Shown: positions 19,991-30,710 of the stretch, one piece after another
How positions within the stretch are numbered: position 1 is the stretch's first letter
How the letters are laid out: each line of letters starts with the position of its first letter
From: Stenocarpella maydis
Lineage: Eukaryota; Ascomycota; Sordariomycetes; Diaporthales; Diaporthaceae
Length of the DNA stretch: 64,000 nucleotides
Direction of reading: 5' to 3'
NCBI GenBank assembly: GCA_002270565.1
Contig: NQMI01000003.1
Coordinates: 902,876-966,875, forward strand
Translations under genes and position numbers: made by a program
The notes under the pieces: generated by a model
The model's input: the letters and a program-made list of their open reading frames with translations, nothing else
Databases searched by the model: none
Told to the model about the DNA's origin: nothing

Positions 19991-21134
19991 GAGTACTTAT
20001 TGGCAAGTTCCTATTATGGTTTGGACCTAGGTAGTCCTTATGCCTTATAAGTAGCCATATTGGCCTAACGGGTAGCTTTACTAGCTTATTCGGTTCCTTT
20101 AGGTACTATCTTCCAGTCTTTATTTTTCTTTAGAGCCCTATATTCTAAAGTGAAGTATCCTATCTCATTATAGTTATAGCACTTAATATTTTTCTTATTT
20201 TTATACTAAGCAATATCTAGCTTTATAGGGCCTATATACTATTCCTATTAAGTGCTTGGTTTCTAATACTTCTTTCCTATACTTAGTTTATATTTATAGA
20301 ATAGGGGTTATTTGGAAGTTCATTTCTTTTTTTTAAGTATTATTTATGGAGTTTATCATTAATCCAAATAGCTATTTCTATATAGTTTAGAAAATCATTA
20401 AGTTAATCTATAATTTTACCAAATTTATCCTTTATTTTGGTTTTCAATCTATAGTAAAATATAACTTTCTTTATATTATTAGTATAGTTAATTTTAGCAT
20501 AAATTCATTAGAACTCTATAGTTTAATTAATTACTAAGTTATAGTATTTCCAATTTACTAGGTCTCTTTCTGCCTATTATTCTTTATTTAGATCCTAAAA
20601 TAAAAACCTAAGGGCAGTCTTATAGCCTTTATGGCTGCTGAAAATTTACTATATTTTAAGCTTATAAGCTTTAAATAATTCCGTATTAATAAAGTTAGTT
20701 AAATAGGGTTTAAACCAAGCTAAGGCTCTTCCTTTAAGGAAAGAGAATATATATATAACTCTTTTCTCACTAGGCTATATATCTAACCTATAGAAGCGCT
20801 AGTAGGCCTTAACCTGCATTAGGTATACCTAAAGCTATCCAGTAGTTCTATTATATAGGGCTGGAATATTAAGTTTAATATATTCCTTTATCTAGATTAG
20901 AGTATTAATAATATTAGCTCCTGCTTAAAGGGTAGTAATTTTCTCTTAAAGTTATTCTATTTCCTAATTTTATTAAGCTTGCTTGTTTACAAGGGCATAG
21001 AATTAGGCTATCTTATTAGCTAACTCTTGCACTTAAGGATTAGCCGCTGGCTGATTAGCTATATTGCCGAGCTTGTGCAGGAGGTTGCAAGTGGGAGTAG
21101 TTATTTCGGAGTCCAACATCATAAAGGGTTCCAT
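19991..21134 (-). pseudogene. Ty3/gypsy gag relic with zinc knuckle
   Basis: The frame starts at the ATG at 21134 (MEPFMMLDSEITTPTCNLLH), about 54 bp inside LTR-B. Landmarks are ALAWFKPYLTNFIN in the capsid region and, near 20160-20190, KCYNYNEIGYF, a CCHC zinc knuckle in which the second Cys and the His codon appear changed to Tyr by RIP. Many stops interrupt it. The order LTR-B, short leader, gag fits the 5' end of a minus-strand Ty3/gypsy element, probably the same family as the chromodomain relic at 15150-15956. It is cut by LTR-A at 19990. Confidence 0.8.
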
Positions 21135-21187
21135 ATATAATATTACTTAAAGTCCGTATAGCAATATATAAATAAGATTTATTAAAA

Positions 21188-21634
21188 TGTAATAATTAGA
21201 CGGCTTTTATGTATATTAACTCTAAAAGATTAAGGATTTATATTTAGAATATATTATTAGGTGGTTATTAAGTAATATTATTGATTAATAATGATTACTA
21301 GCTATAAGGCTATCTAATATTGAGGTTGAATACTTAGATTAACGACTGAAGAGTCTGTACTATAAGAGCTATCTACTATGGTAATAATTATATCTATATA
21401 TATATATTCCGACTCTTTAGTGGCTTAATAGGATTAATGGTGATGCTATCGACTGGGTGTTGCTTAATGGAGTTGATATAGATTCTATTGATTCTAATGG
21501 GTCCCTAACCCTAACCCTGATAAGGTGGCGTTACTAATTGGATCAGGTGGGACGACCTTTTCTAGAGCTAGCTCCTGACCTGCGGGGTTGTCTTCTGCGG
21601 TAGTTAGCCGCTAATCGCCTGGTGGTTCATAACA
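21188..21634 (-). mobile_element. LTR-B copy 4, 5' LTR of the gag relic
   Basis: Reverse-oriented LTR-B, starting (minus strand) TGTTATGAACC at 21634 and ending ATTACA at 21188, heavily RIP-mutated. It stands directly upstream of the gag start, which ties LTR-B to a Ty3/gypsy element. The flanking five bases do not match each other, as expected for one LTR of a longer element. Confidence 0.8.
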
Positions 21635-22078
21635 ATGTATTAATTGAAGTTAAGTTAGCACTACCTTTTATATAAGGGGGAAGGTCTAGAGGGTTTTAAT
21701 AAAGAAGGATTAACTCCTAGATAATATAGGTAACTATGCTTCATTAGATAATAAAGTTTTATTTTTAAAGCATAATTATTAAAAAAAATTAATATTTAAT
21801 AAAATTAAATCATAATTTAATTCGTTTTATATAACTATTATTAAAACACAACTAAAATATATAGTTATATATTTTGCTAAATATAAATAATAATTTAAAA
21901 TATTAGCTTTTAATTTTTAGGTTTAATAATTACTATTATAATTAATATTTATAGATTAATTTAAGAAGAAAAAACTAATTATAATAATTATATAAAATAC
22001 TTCAAATAAAATCATAGTTTAATGATTTACTTAGGATAACTCATATACGTAATAGTAAAATAGTTCTTTTTATAAGTT
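21635..22078. other. Very AT-rich spacer
   Basis: About 440 bp of extremely AT-rich DNA without recognisable coding or repeats. It ends sharply at about 22078, where normal composition begins. Confidence 0.5.
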
Positions 22079-22228
22079 GCCCCTCTGGTGCGACTCAGGT
22101 AATGCTGGCGGGTATGGCCGCTCTAGGCTAGCTAGATTGACCCCGCTTCTCTAATCCGGGCCATAGCCGGCTGCCCGGCGGAAATCAACTCACTGACTTC
22201 ATGCCATGGTCGAGCATTCGTTATCGGA

Positions 22229-24565
22229 ATGATGGAGAGTAAAGTCGAGGCCTATTTCCCGGTGCAGCGCATCGCCCAAGCCTGCCTGGAGTGTAGGTAC
22301 GCAGTTTGGATCCTTCTCGTTCTGCGCCTGGTCTGAACTGATCGCGGAAGGCGGAAAAAATGCCGGTGCACGGGGGACCGACCTGTCTGTGGACAGTGCC
22401 AAAGGCTCGGCATCGGTAAGTGATAGTCACCCGCCATTTCCAGCTTGGTGATCATGGCTCTAATGGGACAAGATTGCGTATATCCTATCGAGTCCTCTCG
22501 TCCGCAGACTTCGAGACAGCAGACTGTTCGGCCAGCCAGTGAACAAGGACCCGACACGTTAAGGGGAACGTCTGGACCAAGTGGTAAACAGGCATGGACT
22601 ACCTGCTTCTTTCTGGTTTACAAAATTTTATTGACGCGTCCCACGTTGTTTCCTTAGACGGCAGAAATCATTAGCAAGATGGCGACGCTTGAGGCCAAGA
22701 TGGAGCATATGGAATCGAGTCTTGAACGGTAGGCTTTAGGGCTTAGAGCCGCGTTAGAACCAGACTGACCATCGCGATAGTATCGAGAGATGCGTCGTCT
22801 TATTATTGGATGGTAGCAATCATGGCAGCATAGGGTTACCCACGCCGACGCCCTTTGGGCACACTGAGAGCAGCCCAGGGGCAGGACTTCCAAACTCAGA
22901 GCCACGCAACAGATTTGGACAGTCGCAGAGGGGTGACAGCATTACTTGGGAATTCGGGCCCCCGGAGGGCGTGTTCATGGAAATCATCGATGCTTACTTC
23001 ACTTTCTGCCAAAACCAACCCTACTCGTTCTTTCACGAACAGAACTTCAGACGACGCTTGGCCGAGCATGCCATTCCGAGGCATCTGGTCCTAGCTGTGA
23101 TGGCTACTGCTGTTCGCTTCTGTTCACACCCGTACTTTGCTGGTCGTGCGCTAGAGATGTCTGTTGAATATGCGAACAGATCTTGGAAGTTGATCGTGTC
23201 AGACTGTTTTACTGTTGGCAAGGTGGCAGAGGTATCTGCCGTTCAAACTGTCGCCTTGCTGGGCTTGTTTGACTTTACAGGTACAAAGACCTCCCAAACT
23301 ACACAAACTACCATCACGATGGCTGTTCCCTAACAACTTTTATTTGTATAAATAGCCGGTCGGTCGCGTCATGGTTCAGCTTGGGTCAAAGTTGGACTAG
23401 CTGTTAGGATGGCGCAGGACTGCGGGCTGATGCTGGAAAACACAGCGAATCTTTCGTTTGCAGAAAAGGAAGAGCAGCGACGTGTTTTCTGGTCGGTCTA
23501 CCTCTTGGATCGATTGGTCTCCTGCGGCCGCGGCCGACCTCCAGCTATTGTCGATGCGTCTTGCCACGTGCAGCTGCCATGTGAAGAGTCAATATGGAGA
23601 GAGGGGCTATGGGCAAAAACGCAGTCCTTGGATGAGATGACGAACCGAACTCTCTCGGTTGCACAACGGCAAGGTTATGTTGCCCAGGCTATCGCTATTG
23701 CACACGTGCTGGGACGGTGCGCGCAGTATGTGCTCCAGGACTTCAACATCCGAGGCCCTCACCCCCCATGGGATCCTGGCTCTGACTTTGCGGGTATCGA
23801 ATCTGACCTTCTCCATTTCGAGGCGTACTTGGAGATCCAGAGGCCAGTGAACGAAATGCTCGAACCACACATCTCGGCAGAAGGTGTAGTGGATAGCCAG
23901 TTGACAGGGCCCATCATCTTCTCCCGAGCCCTGTTCCACCTTTGTTATTGTCTCCTCAACCATCCATTCCTACTGCGGCGACGCATCAACACATGTCGAA
24001 ACCTTGCGCCCATCAGTTTTATCAAACGGTCATCCGACCTAGCCTGGCTTCATGCGCAGCAGATGATGGCCCTTATCCGAGAGGCAAGCAAATTCGGCTG
24101 CTCATTCCACTCTTCGTCGAGCGGCTATGCAGTGACCGTCGCGGGGTCCATAATTGCTTTGCGAACTTACGACCCTGATCCAATCGCCTCCGAACAAGCC
24201 CGAATTCTGCTTGAGGAGGCGTTCCTGTATTTGGACATTGTCGGTCAGCACTGGAGTAATGTCAGGACAATGGTAGTGTGCTCGACTTGACGATCTCTAC
24301 TAGCTTGCGTGCTAACGTTCTTCGATAGGCTTCGTCACTTCGAAGAATAGTCTATGATGGCTTTTCAGGCAGTCAATTCAATGGTTTGATGCAAGCTCTG
24401 AATCTTACATCCGCCGAGGAAGAAGCAATCTGGGGCGTGGTTGACTACAATACGATGTCTAATCAACTTGGCGAAGATGTGATCATGACTGGGCAGGCAT
24501 CAGAGAGCATGATGCCTAATTCATGGGGTGGTTTGTTTGGCCCTATTGACTTTGCTTTGCTTTGA
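22229..24565 (+). CDS. Zn(II)2Cys6 transcription factor with fungal-specific MHR domain
   Basis: Seven exons are supported: 22229-22296, 22351-22415, 22473-22583, 22665-22728, 22781-23280, 23356-24272 and 24329-24565, with introns of 54, 57, 81, 52, 75 and 56 bp, all GT-AG and in frame, giving about 653 residues. The zinc cluster is split by two introns and, once joined, has canonical spacing CX2CX6CX6CX2CX6C (Cys19, 22, 29, 36, 39, 46). A short coiled coil (KMATLEAKMEHMESSLE) follows. The fungal middle-homology region is clear, with RRVFWSVYLLDRLVSCGRGR at about residue 300. Such proteins activate or repress nearby pathway genes in the nucleus. It converges on the dehydrogenase gene (203 bp between stops) and is the only regulator in the presumed catabolic cluster, so it is a candidate pathway regulator. 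It shows no RIP damage although transposons adjoin it. Confidence 0.9.
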
Positions 24566-24768
24566 AATGTCAATACGACAGATGAAGAGTAAATCTTCAC
24601 GGGGGCCGCGAATCTTCGTCATGAATAGCACACCAGCTGGAATTACCAAAACTAAAGCATCAAATGTGTGTCACTAGGACTCGGTGGGAGAATAACTCAT
24701 CTTGAAGGTAAATGAACTGCGAAGTTGTTTATCTTTTTATAAAGCTACATTGCTACAAGCAATGTGCC

Positions 24769-26136
24769 CTAGAGCTTAGGGTTCCACGCTGAGGAGCACT
24801 GAGAATCGAGGGCCTGATAGATCACACTGAAGTCCCGGTTGCCAAACTCCTTTGAACTAGCCAATGGCCTATATGTCTCCTCAACGCATCGCCCCACAGC
24901 GAGGGGGACATTTGCCTCTTCAGCGGCTGAAACTGCGAGAGCAAGATCCTTGTGAGCCAACTTAGTGACAAAGCCACCCTCATAGTTACGGTGGGCCGGA
25001 GGGCTCAGGTCTCCAGCATTTACCTGAGGGACTGGGTGATTGATCTGGACATATATCTCAGTCAATACAATACAATAATAATGGGTGGCTGGAAATCCTA
25101 CCTCACTCGACCAGCAGCGCCCGGTAGAGTTGTTGATAATGTCCGCGAGGACTTGAGGATCAACGCCGAGCCTCTTGCCGAGGAGCATTGCCTCACTAAA
25201 GCACATCAGCAGCTGAGACCAGAATATGATTGGCTCATCCTTATTTTACCTTAGGCCAAGCATAGTAATTCCGAGAAGAAGGCTGCATCATATGGCGCGG
25301 TTAGTAACCATATTTGTTGGTAAGTGGCGGGCGTTGTACTTATTCGAGATCTTGGCGGCAAGTCCAGCACCGAGATCACCGCAGTATGTAACCTTGCGAG
25401 CCATTGACTGGAGCACAGAAACAGATCGATCGAAGGACGTCTTGGACCCGCCGACCATGATTGCCAGAGTGCCTTTCTCTGCACCTACGACACCTGTGCA
25501 CTCGTGAGCTTAGCTCATCGTCATGAAGGCACTGACACCCCTCAACTTACCTCCTGAAACTGGAGCGTCCACCAGATCTGCGCCGGCTTCCCTTAACTGC
25601 AAAGCGACCGACTTGCTGACACTTTGCTCGATGGTGGACTGGTCGATGCAGAGGGTCATCGCGCGCTGATCCTGGGTCATAGGCTTGAGGGCATTAAGGA
25701 CACTCTCTCCTTCGCCCACGTAGACCTCTAGGACGTGCTTCCCCGTAGGCACCATGCTGATAATGGTAGAAGCTTTCTGTGCCACATGATATGGTGCTGT
25801 AAAGTCGTGAGCCGGTCGCAACCTAGTGTACCCGAACCTGTGTTAACTACAGATTAAACTTACATTTGCAGCGCACCAGAGATACATCAGTGTTTCCTGT
25901 GCCGTGGCGCTTAATCACACTGTCGACCGCCGCCTGGTTAACATCACACAATGCAAAGCCAACCTTGTGACCGCCCCCCGGCTGCCTGTATTTTGAGATC
26001 AGGTTGCTCAGCTACTCGGATCAGTTAGACATAGAGCACAGCACCAATGTAGGTCGTAGTATTTTACCATGTGGTGGCCCATGGCACCCAGGCCAATGAA
26101 GCCGATTGTGTTCTCTCTGTCCGTTGAAGAAGCCAT
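24769..26136 (-). CDS. 3-hydroxyisobutyrate dehydrogenase-like NAD(P)-dependent enzyme
   Basis: Seven exons on the minus strand: 26136-26068, 26011-25864, 25796-25551, 25493-25340, 25282-25250, 25195-25102 and 25044-24769. The six introns are 54-67 bp long and the product is about 339 residues, the usual family size. The N-terminal Rossmann motif GFIGLGAMG lies at about residues 12-20. The substrate-binding motif DAPVSGG is at 149-155. Lys202 in AAKISNN is the expected catalytic lysine, and AMLLGKRLGVDPQVL begins the C-terminal helical domain. Enzymes of this beta-hydroxyacid dehydrogenase family oxidise 3-hydroxyacids to semialdehydes (3-hydroxyisobutyrate, tartronate semialdehyde and others); the exact substrate cannot be told. 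No mitochondrial presequence is obvious. The gene is convergent with the zinc-cluster regulator. Confidence 0.9.
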
Positions 26137-27068
26137 GGCACATGTTGTTGCAAAAGACTCTCGTCCTGCTTGCTTACGACGCGCTAGGCTGTTCGCAGTG
26201 AGAAGCCATTGCCGAGCTCGCGAAGGTCTTGCAACAAGGCCAGTCTGTCGAAGAGTGTTATACGCCCCCATGATTATTAGCGAAAGCCAGCACACAGAGT
26301 GTTCAACCGAAATGTGACGAGTTGGCGGTTTTACTAATATCTCAAAATAATGACTTGTATGAATGGAGGGACGTCAGCGGCAACAACACAGTGGTTTTAG
26401 ACCCACACTTGAGGTCGTGTAAGTAGGTGACTGCACGTGAAGTGGAGACGGTCCGGCCGACCCCGGCCCCGCTGGACCAGAAAGCCCTTCTGCGACAAAA
26501 TCGAATTTTATACTTTCAGCCCAGCAACTCTGATATATTAAAACCCTTACTAACGTGCCCGCCCACTGGCATGCTACTATTTCTAACACAACTTGCTCGC
26601 CACTAGGCCGAGCAAATACCCAGGCGTGGGTAATACCCGATGGGTACCCGAGGACCAGTGGCAATTGCAGGGATAAAATTACCCACGGGTCCCGGGTGAC
26701 TACCCATGGGCCTTTAGTACAGGAATTATGGGCGCAGTACGGGTTATCAGGGTTACCAGTCCGGCTGACGAAGTTTTAAAGTAGGTCTAACGGCTTCATA
26801 AAGCAGGAGTTTAAAAAGGTATAAGTAGGAAACAAAAAAGGCGTTAGGGCTGTGGGCTGATAAGCCCGCTGGACCAACTGGTTGGTCCCTGCAGCGGCTT
26901 ATCTTATCAGCCCAGCAGCCTCTATTTTAGCCACAACATAGGGTTACAGCTTTACTACTCCCTCCTTACTACTACCTAGGCAACTATAGTTTTGAATTAA
27001 CCATTCTTTGTAGATTATTTAAGCCCCTCTTTACTATAGGTTATAACGACTATTACAATTTAAACCTC
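26137..27068. other. Promoter side of the dehydrogenase gene and repeat-like DNA
   Basis: The first 200-300 bp are ordinary sequence upstream of the dehydrogenase start. At 26600-26730 the motif GGGTA/TACCC recurs several times in both orientations around a GGGTACCC palindrome, which looks like a decayed transposon end but cannot be classified. At 26854-26913 there is an imperfect hairpin. From about 26940 the sequence is AT-rich up to LTR-A. Confidence 0.4.
26854..26913. repeat. Imperfect inverted repeat (hairpin)
   Basis: The arms GGGCTGATAAG...GGACCAAC and GTTGGTCC...CTTATCAGCCC pair with a TG loop; the inner eight base pairs are perfect and the outer eleven nearly so. It may be a foldback element or a transposon terminus. 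No adjoining transposase was found. Confidence 0.6.
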
Positions 27069-27660
27069 TGATGAATATGTGCTATAAAATAGCATTCAGT
27101 TCAGCGTGTGTTTCGGCAGGGTCGCAGTGTAGTGCTCTGAGGCGAATTCGGACAATTGACAATGGTCTGGACAACTTTGTATTGAATTAAGTTGGGCTTC
27201 TGTAAGCCCTCCTTATATACCCTCCGACGTCGTCTCACCCCTGGGCACGCTGCGGTCGGCTCTGGTGCAAATTTGCAAATGCCGGAAAATTCGCCCTTCC
27301 AACACACCATCTTTGGTTCCAAGCAGCCAGCCAACCATAGCCCTAGCAATGCCCAAATTAAGTACATACAAACTTCAGAAATCAGGCTATCCAATGCACT
27401 AAGTCATATACTTTTTGGGTAAGAAATAAGGGTAATGCAGAGGTCTGAATTAAGGTGCAAATGCAGGCCAAAATAATCGACTCACGGCCACCAAACTCAT
27501 CTTGCGTCGCGCACGCACTGGGCGTACTTAGCGAAAATCGCCTGACTCGCAAGTCTAGGGTAACTCCTTGCTAGGAAGTCTAGGGTAACTCCTTACAACG
27601 AAGTCTAGGGTAACTCCTTGCACGGAGTACCAACGCCCTGCTGAGCGGTTCCGTTTAACA
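27069..27660 (-). mobile_element. LTR-A copy 7, minus orientation
   Basis: A nearly full copy (592 bp) in reverse, well preserved with an intact TATA box and triple 19-bp motif. The flanking five bases do not match. It is the only LTR-A copy not next to an N or another copy. Confidence 0.88.
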
Positions 27661-29876
27661 CTTCCGCTCCCAAGTAACTAGATCTAATGTGCTATATTTA
27701 AGCATTATTAAATCTATTTAGCACTTTATCCTAGGAACATTTAAATAATCTATTTCTCCTAATTGCAAGCACTTAAGAAGCAACTATTCTTATATTACTA
27801 TATAGGATTAAAGGAGCTTTAAAATAGGAGAAGGAGAGTGGCTTATATTTAAGAAAGACTAAATTGTATGCCCGCTTGAGGTCTGCTATAGGCACGCTCT
27901 GGTTAATCATTCTGAAACGCAGAGTAGTATTACTGCTGTAGTACTATATGCCTGCTTTCTAAAGAAGAGCTTTAAGAATAATATTAATATAAAAATGCTT
28001 AATAACTGCTATATTTTTCAAAATGAAAGCTTTAGTATTCTTCCCTTTTGCGCTATAAATCTTGTTTTTAAAGCATTTAGTTCTATACCTTATAATTTCC
28101 AAAGAGGAAGTCCCTACTTTAATTATATTATAATCTATATTTAGTCTAAATAAGCCTGGAATAAGGAAATTAATTGAGTTAACTAGATAGATTGCTCTAT
28201 AAGTATTAAGAACATAACTACTTAATAGAGGGTATCTTGCTCCTCCTATTATTATATATATTCCAGGCGCATACTGGATAGTTAGGAGTTATTAAGGGTT
28301 AATTAATATGTGGATTATGTTTTTAAGAAGTAGAGGTTATATAATTAAAATTAAGTAGCAAATTTAATAATAAGTTTAGAAAGAGTAAAAAGAGTATATA
28401 TTAAATAAAAGAGATAGTAAAGATTGATTTTTAGAAAGAGGGTTAGGCTATAATTAAGCCTAGGAAAGCAAGTTCTAACTAATTTCTCCTCTAGTTCCCA
28501 TCCTATTTCAGGATTCCCTTATGCTCTAATTCCTCTTAAACCTCCTTATATTTATTAATATTTAGTTAATTTCTAATTTCTAAGCATTATTCCTTAGTTA
28601 GGGAGTGCTTTAAGTTAGGGTGTTTCTCCTTATTATAAGCATCAATAAGGATTTAATACTTAACTAGTTTCCAAATATACTTAAATTAGTTAATCTTCCT
28701 ATATGGGTAGGAAATCCTTTTTCAAGCATTCTTCTCCCCTCTTAATCTTAGGTTTAATATAGGGTTTATAATGCCCCCTTTTTCTCCTGAGTTAGGAAGG
28801 TAGTTTCCAACTAATATCATGAAAACTATAGCTCCCCCTAAGCTATTTACTAGCTTATTATAGTAAAGGAGGGCAGTAAAGCCCTTTAAAAGGTTATTAA
28901 GGCTTAATAGTAGATCCCTAAGTATATCTTATTTAATAAGATCCTGGCGTTTAGCTTATGCCCAGCCTGAAGCTAGCCGAAAAGAGATAGCTTAAAGGAA
29001 ATTATCTGCTCCTTAAAACCCATTCATCTCCAAGATTTTAAGCATTCACGCTTAGAAGTAGTAGCGGATAAAGTTATAGTACCAGGCCTATAGCTTAACT
29101 CCTGGTTTTCATGCTTTTACAAGATACTACTTATACTAAGTCTTAATAGTATTCTTTATGCTTGCACTTATAAGCAAGAAGTCCTTTTTAATACTTCTAA
29201 GGATCTATTAAATAAAAAGAGAGCTTACTTCCTCTACTCTAATAAGATAAGGAGTAAGGATATTAGTAGAAACTATTTTTTATATTCATTCCTAAATCTT
29301 TTATTTTTAAAATACTTAAGTCTTATATTTTAAGCCTTAAAGAAGTTTAGTTTAGAGATATAGGTTATACTTCTTCTAAAGCTTATTTATTAGAAGCTAT
29401 AGCGGGAAACTAGGCTTCATTTCGCCTTCCATAAGCTTATCTCTAGATAGTTAATCTTTAAAAAGCTTTAAACGGGTCTCATAAAGGAGTTATTATCTCA
29501 TATCATATTCTTGGGCCCACTCTAATAGTTCAAGTAATCCTGCCTCACCAGAATTAATAAAATCAGGCTTATCTAGATTTAATTCATTCCAAACGCCCCT
29601 AAGCAAGTAGTGCATTTGGAGAACTATATACTATATTAGAAAAGAGTATATATCCTTATACTAGATGGTTATTGCAAGCTTGGAATCCGCTAAGAATGAT
29701 ATCTTATAGGTTGGGATGAGTTATACTTAAAAATATATAACTAAGATATTACTAAGAAGAAGTTTAAGTTTGCAAACCGGGCTCATAACTATAGAACAGC
29801 TATATATCCTAAGCACTCTAAATTCATAGAAGTAAACTCGCCTTAAGGTCTAAGTTTCTAGAAAAGAACAAAACAA
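27661..29876 (-). mobile_element. RIP-degraded transposon remnant, unclassified
   Basis: About 2.2 kb of AT-rich DNA. Several minus-strand frames can be followed over long distances between RIP-type stops, for example around 29480-29590 (SGEAGLLELLEWAQEYDM) and 28700-29080 (LEMNGF, FRLASGWA, AIVFMILVGNYLPNSGEKGG). I do not recognise these as reverse transcriptase, integrase or transposase. The region ends at about 29876, where GC-normal sequence starts. Confidence 0.45.
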
Positions 29877-30710
29877 ATGAAAGAAGCTTTTATAAGCGCA
29901 GGACACGCTTGGTTTCAGGGTTAGGGGCGGCATTCTGTTCAACACATTCAGGTCCATATAATGCTTAAAGATCCGAGGCGTCGAGGCTGAAAGGGATGAG
30001 CTGGCGTAGGAATTGCAATATATGTAGCCCAAAGACCCTACATCTCTTCCTGCAACACAACTATGTTTTTCTAACAACTTTGAAGCATCATAGCGGAGCT
30101 CAGTGTGGCTTGACATCCTCTCTACCCAGCAAAGGAAAGGTTCGAAACGTCACTGCGTGGCTTAACACAGCCTCCAAAGCCTACTAGTATTTCGTATTAT
30201 TCCTTCCCTTGTCTCGAGATGATCGATCACCTTGCGGGTCGACCAAGGTTCTCTGGTGTCCTTCGTTTGACCCGTTTGATCCCTTCGACCTCATTCGGCC
30301 TAAGGCCTTGATTCTATTTTTGACAGGCAAATACACTATCAATAAGCTTGGATGAATACATAGGATGTCGACCGGGGTGCCCTAGCAGTTTTGATCTTAT
30401 CAATAAGTCGTGGAGTCGGTCCCCGGGCAACGGGCCACCCCGGGCAGCGAGCCCGCATTAAGTACTAACAGCCACCAAAATTTCGCGTCCCTGGTGGAGC
30501 GCTTCCTTGCTTCCCTTTGAGCTTCCTGAAGAGGAATCCATATCTGATTCATGTTTGCCTATTATAGCCGACAGCACAATTCGAACCAAGTCGACGTCTC
30601 AGCAGCCGTGCGCCCCAAGCTCATTTCACAAGCATGCTTAGAGCATACTCGGCTACCGCCTCCTCCCTCCACGTCTCTTCGCGTGTCAAAGCGGACCTCG
30701 TTCCTTGAAT
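29877..30710. other. Intergenic, transposon edge to APH-type gene
   Basis: Ordinary composition, no convincing exon. It should hold the promoter of the plus-strand gene starting at 30711. Short open frames exist but show no domain. Confidence 0.5.
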
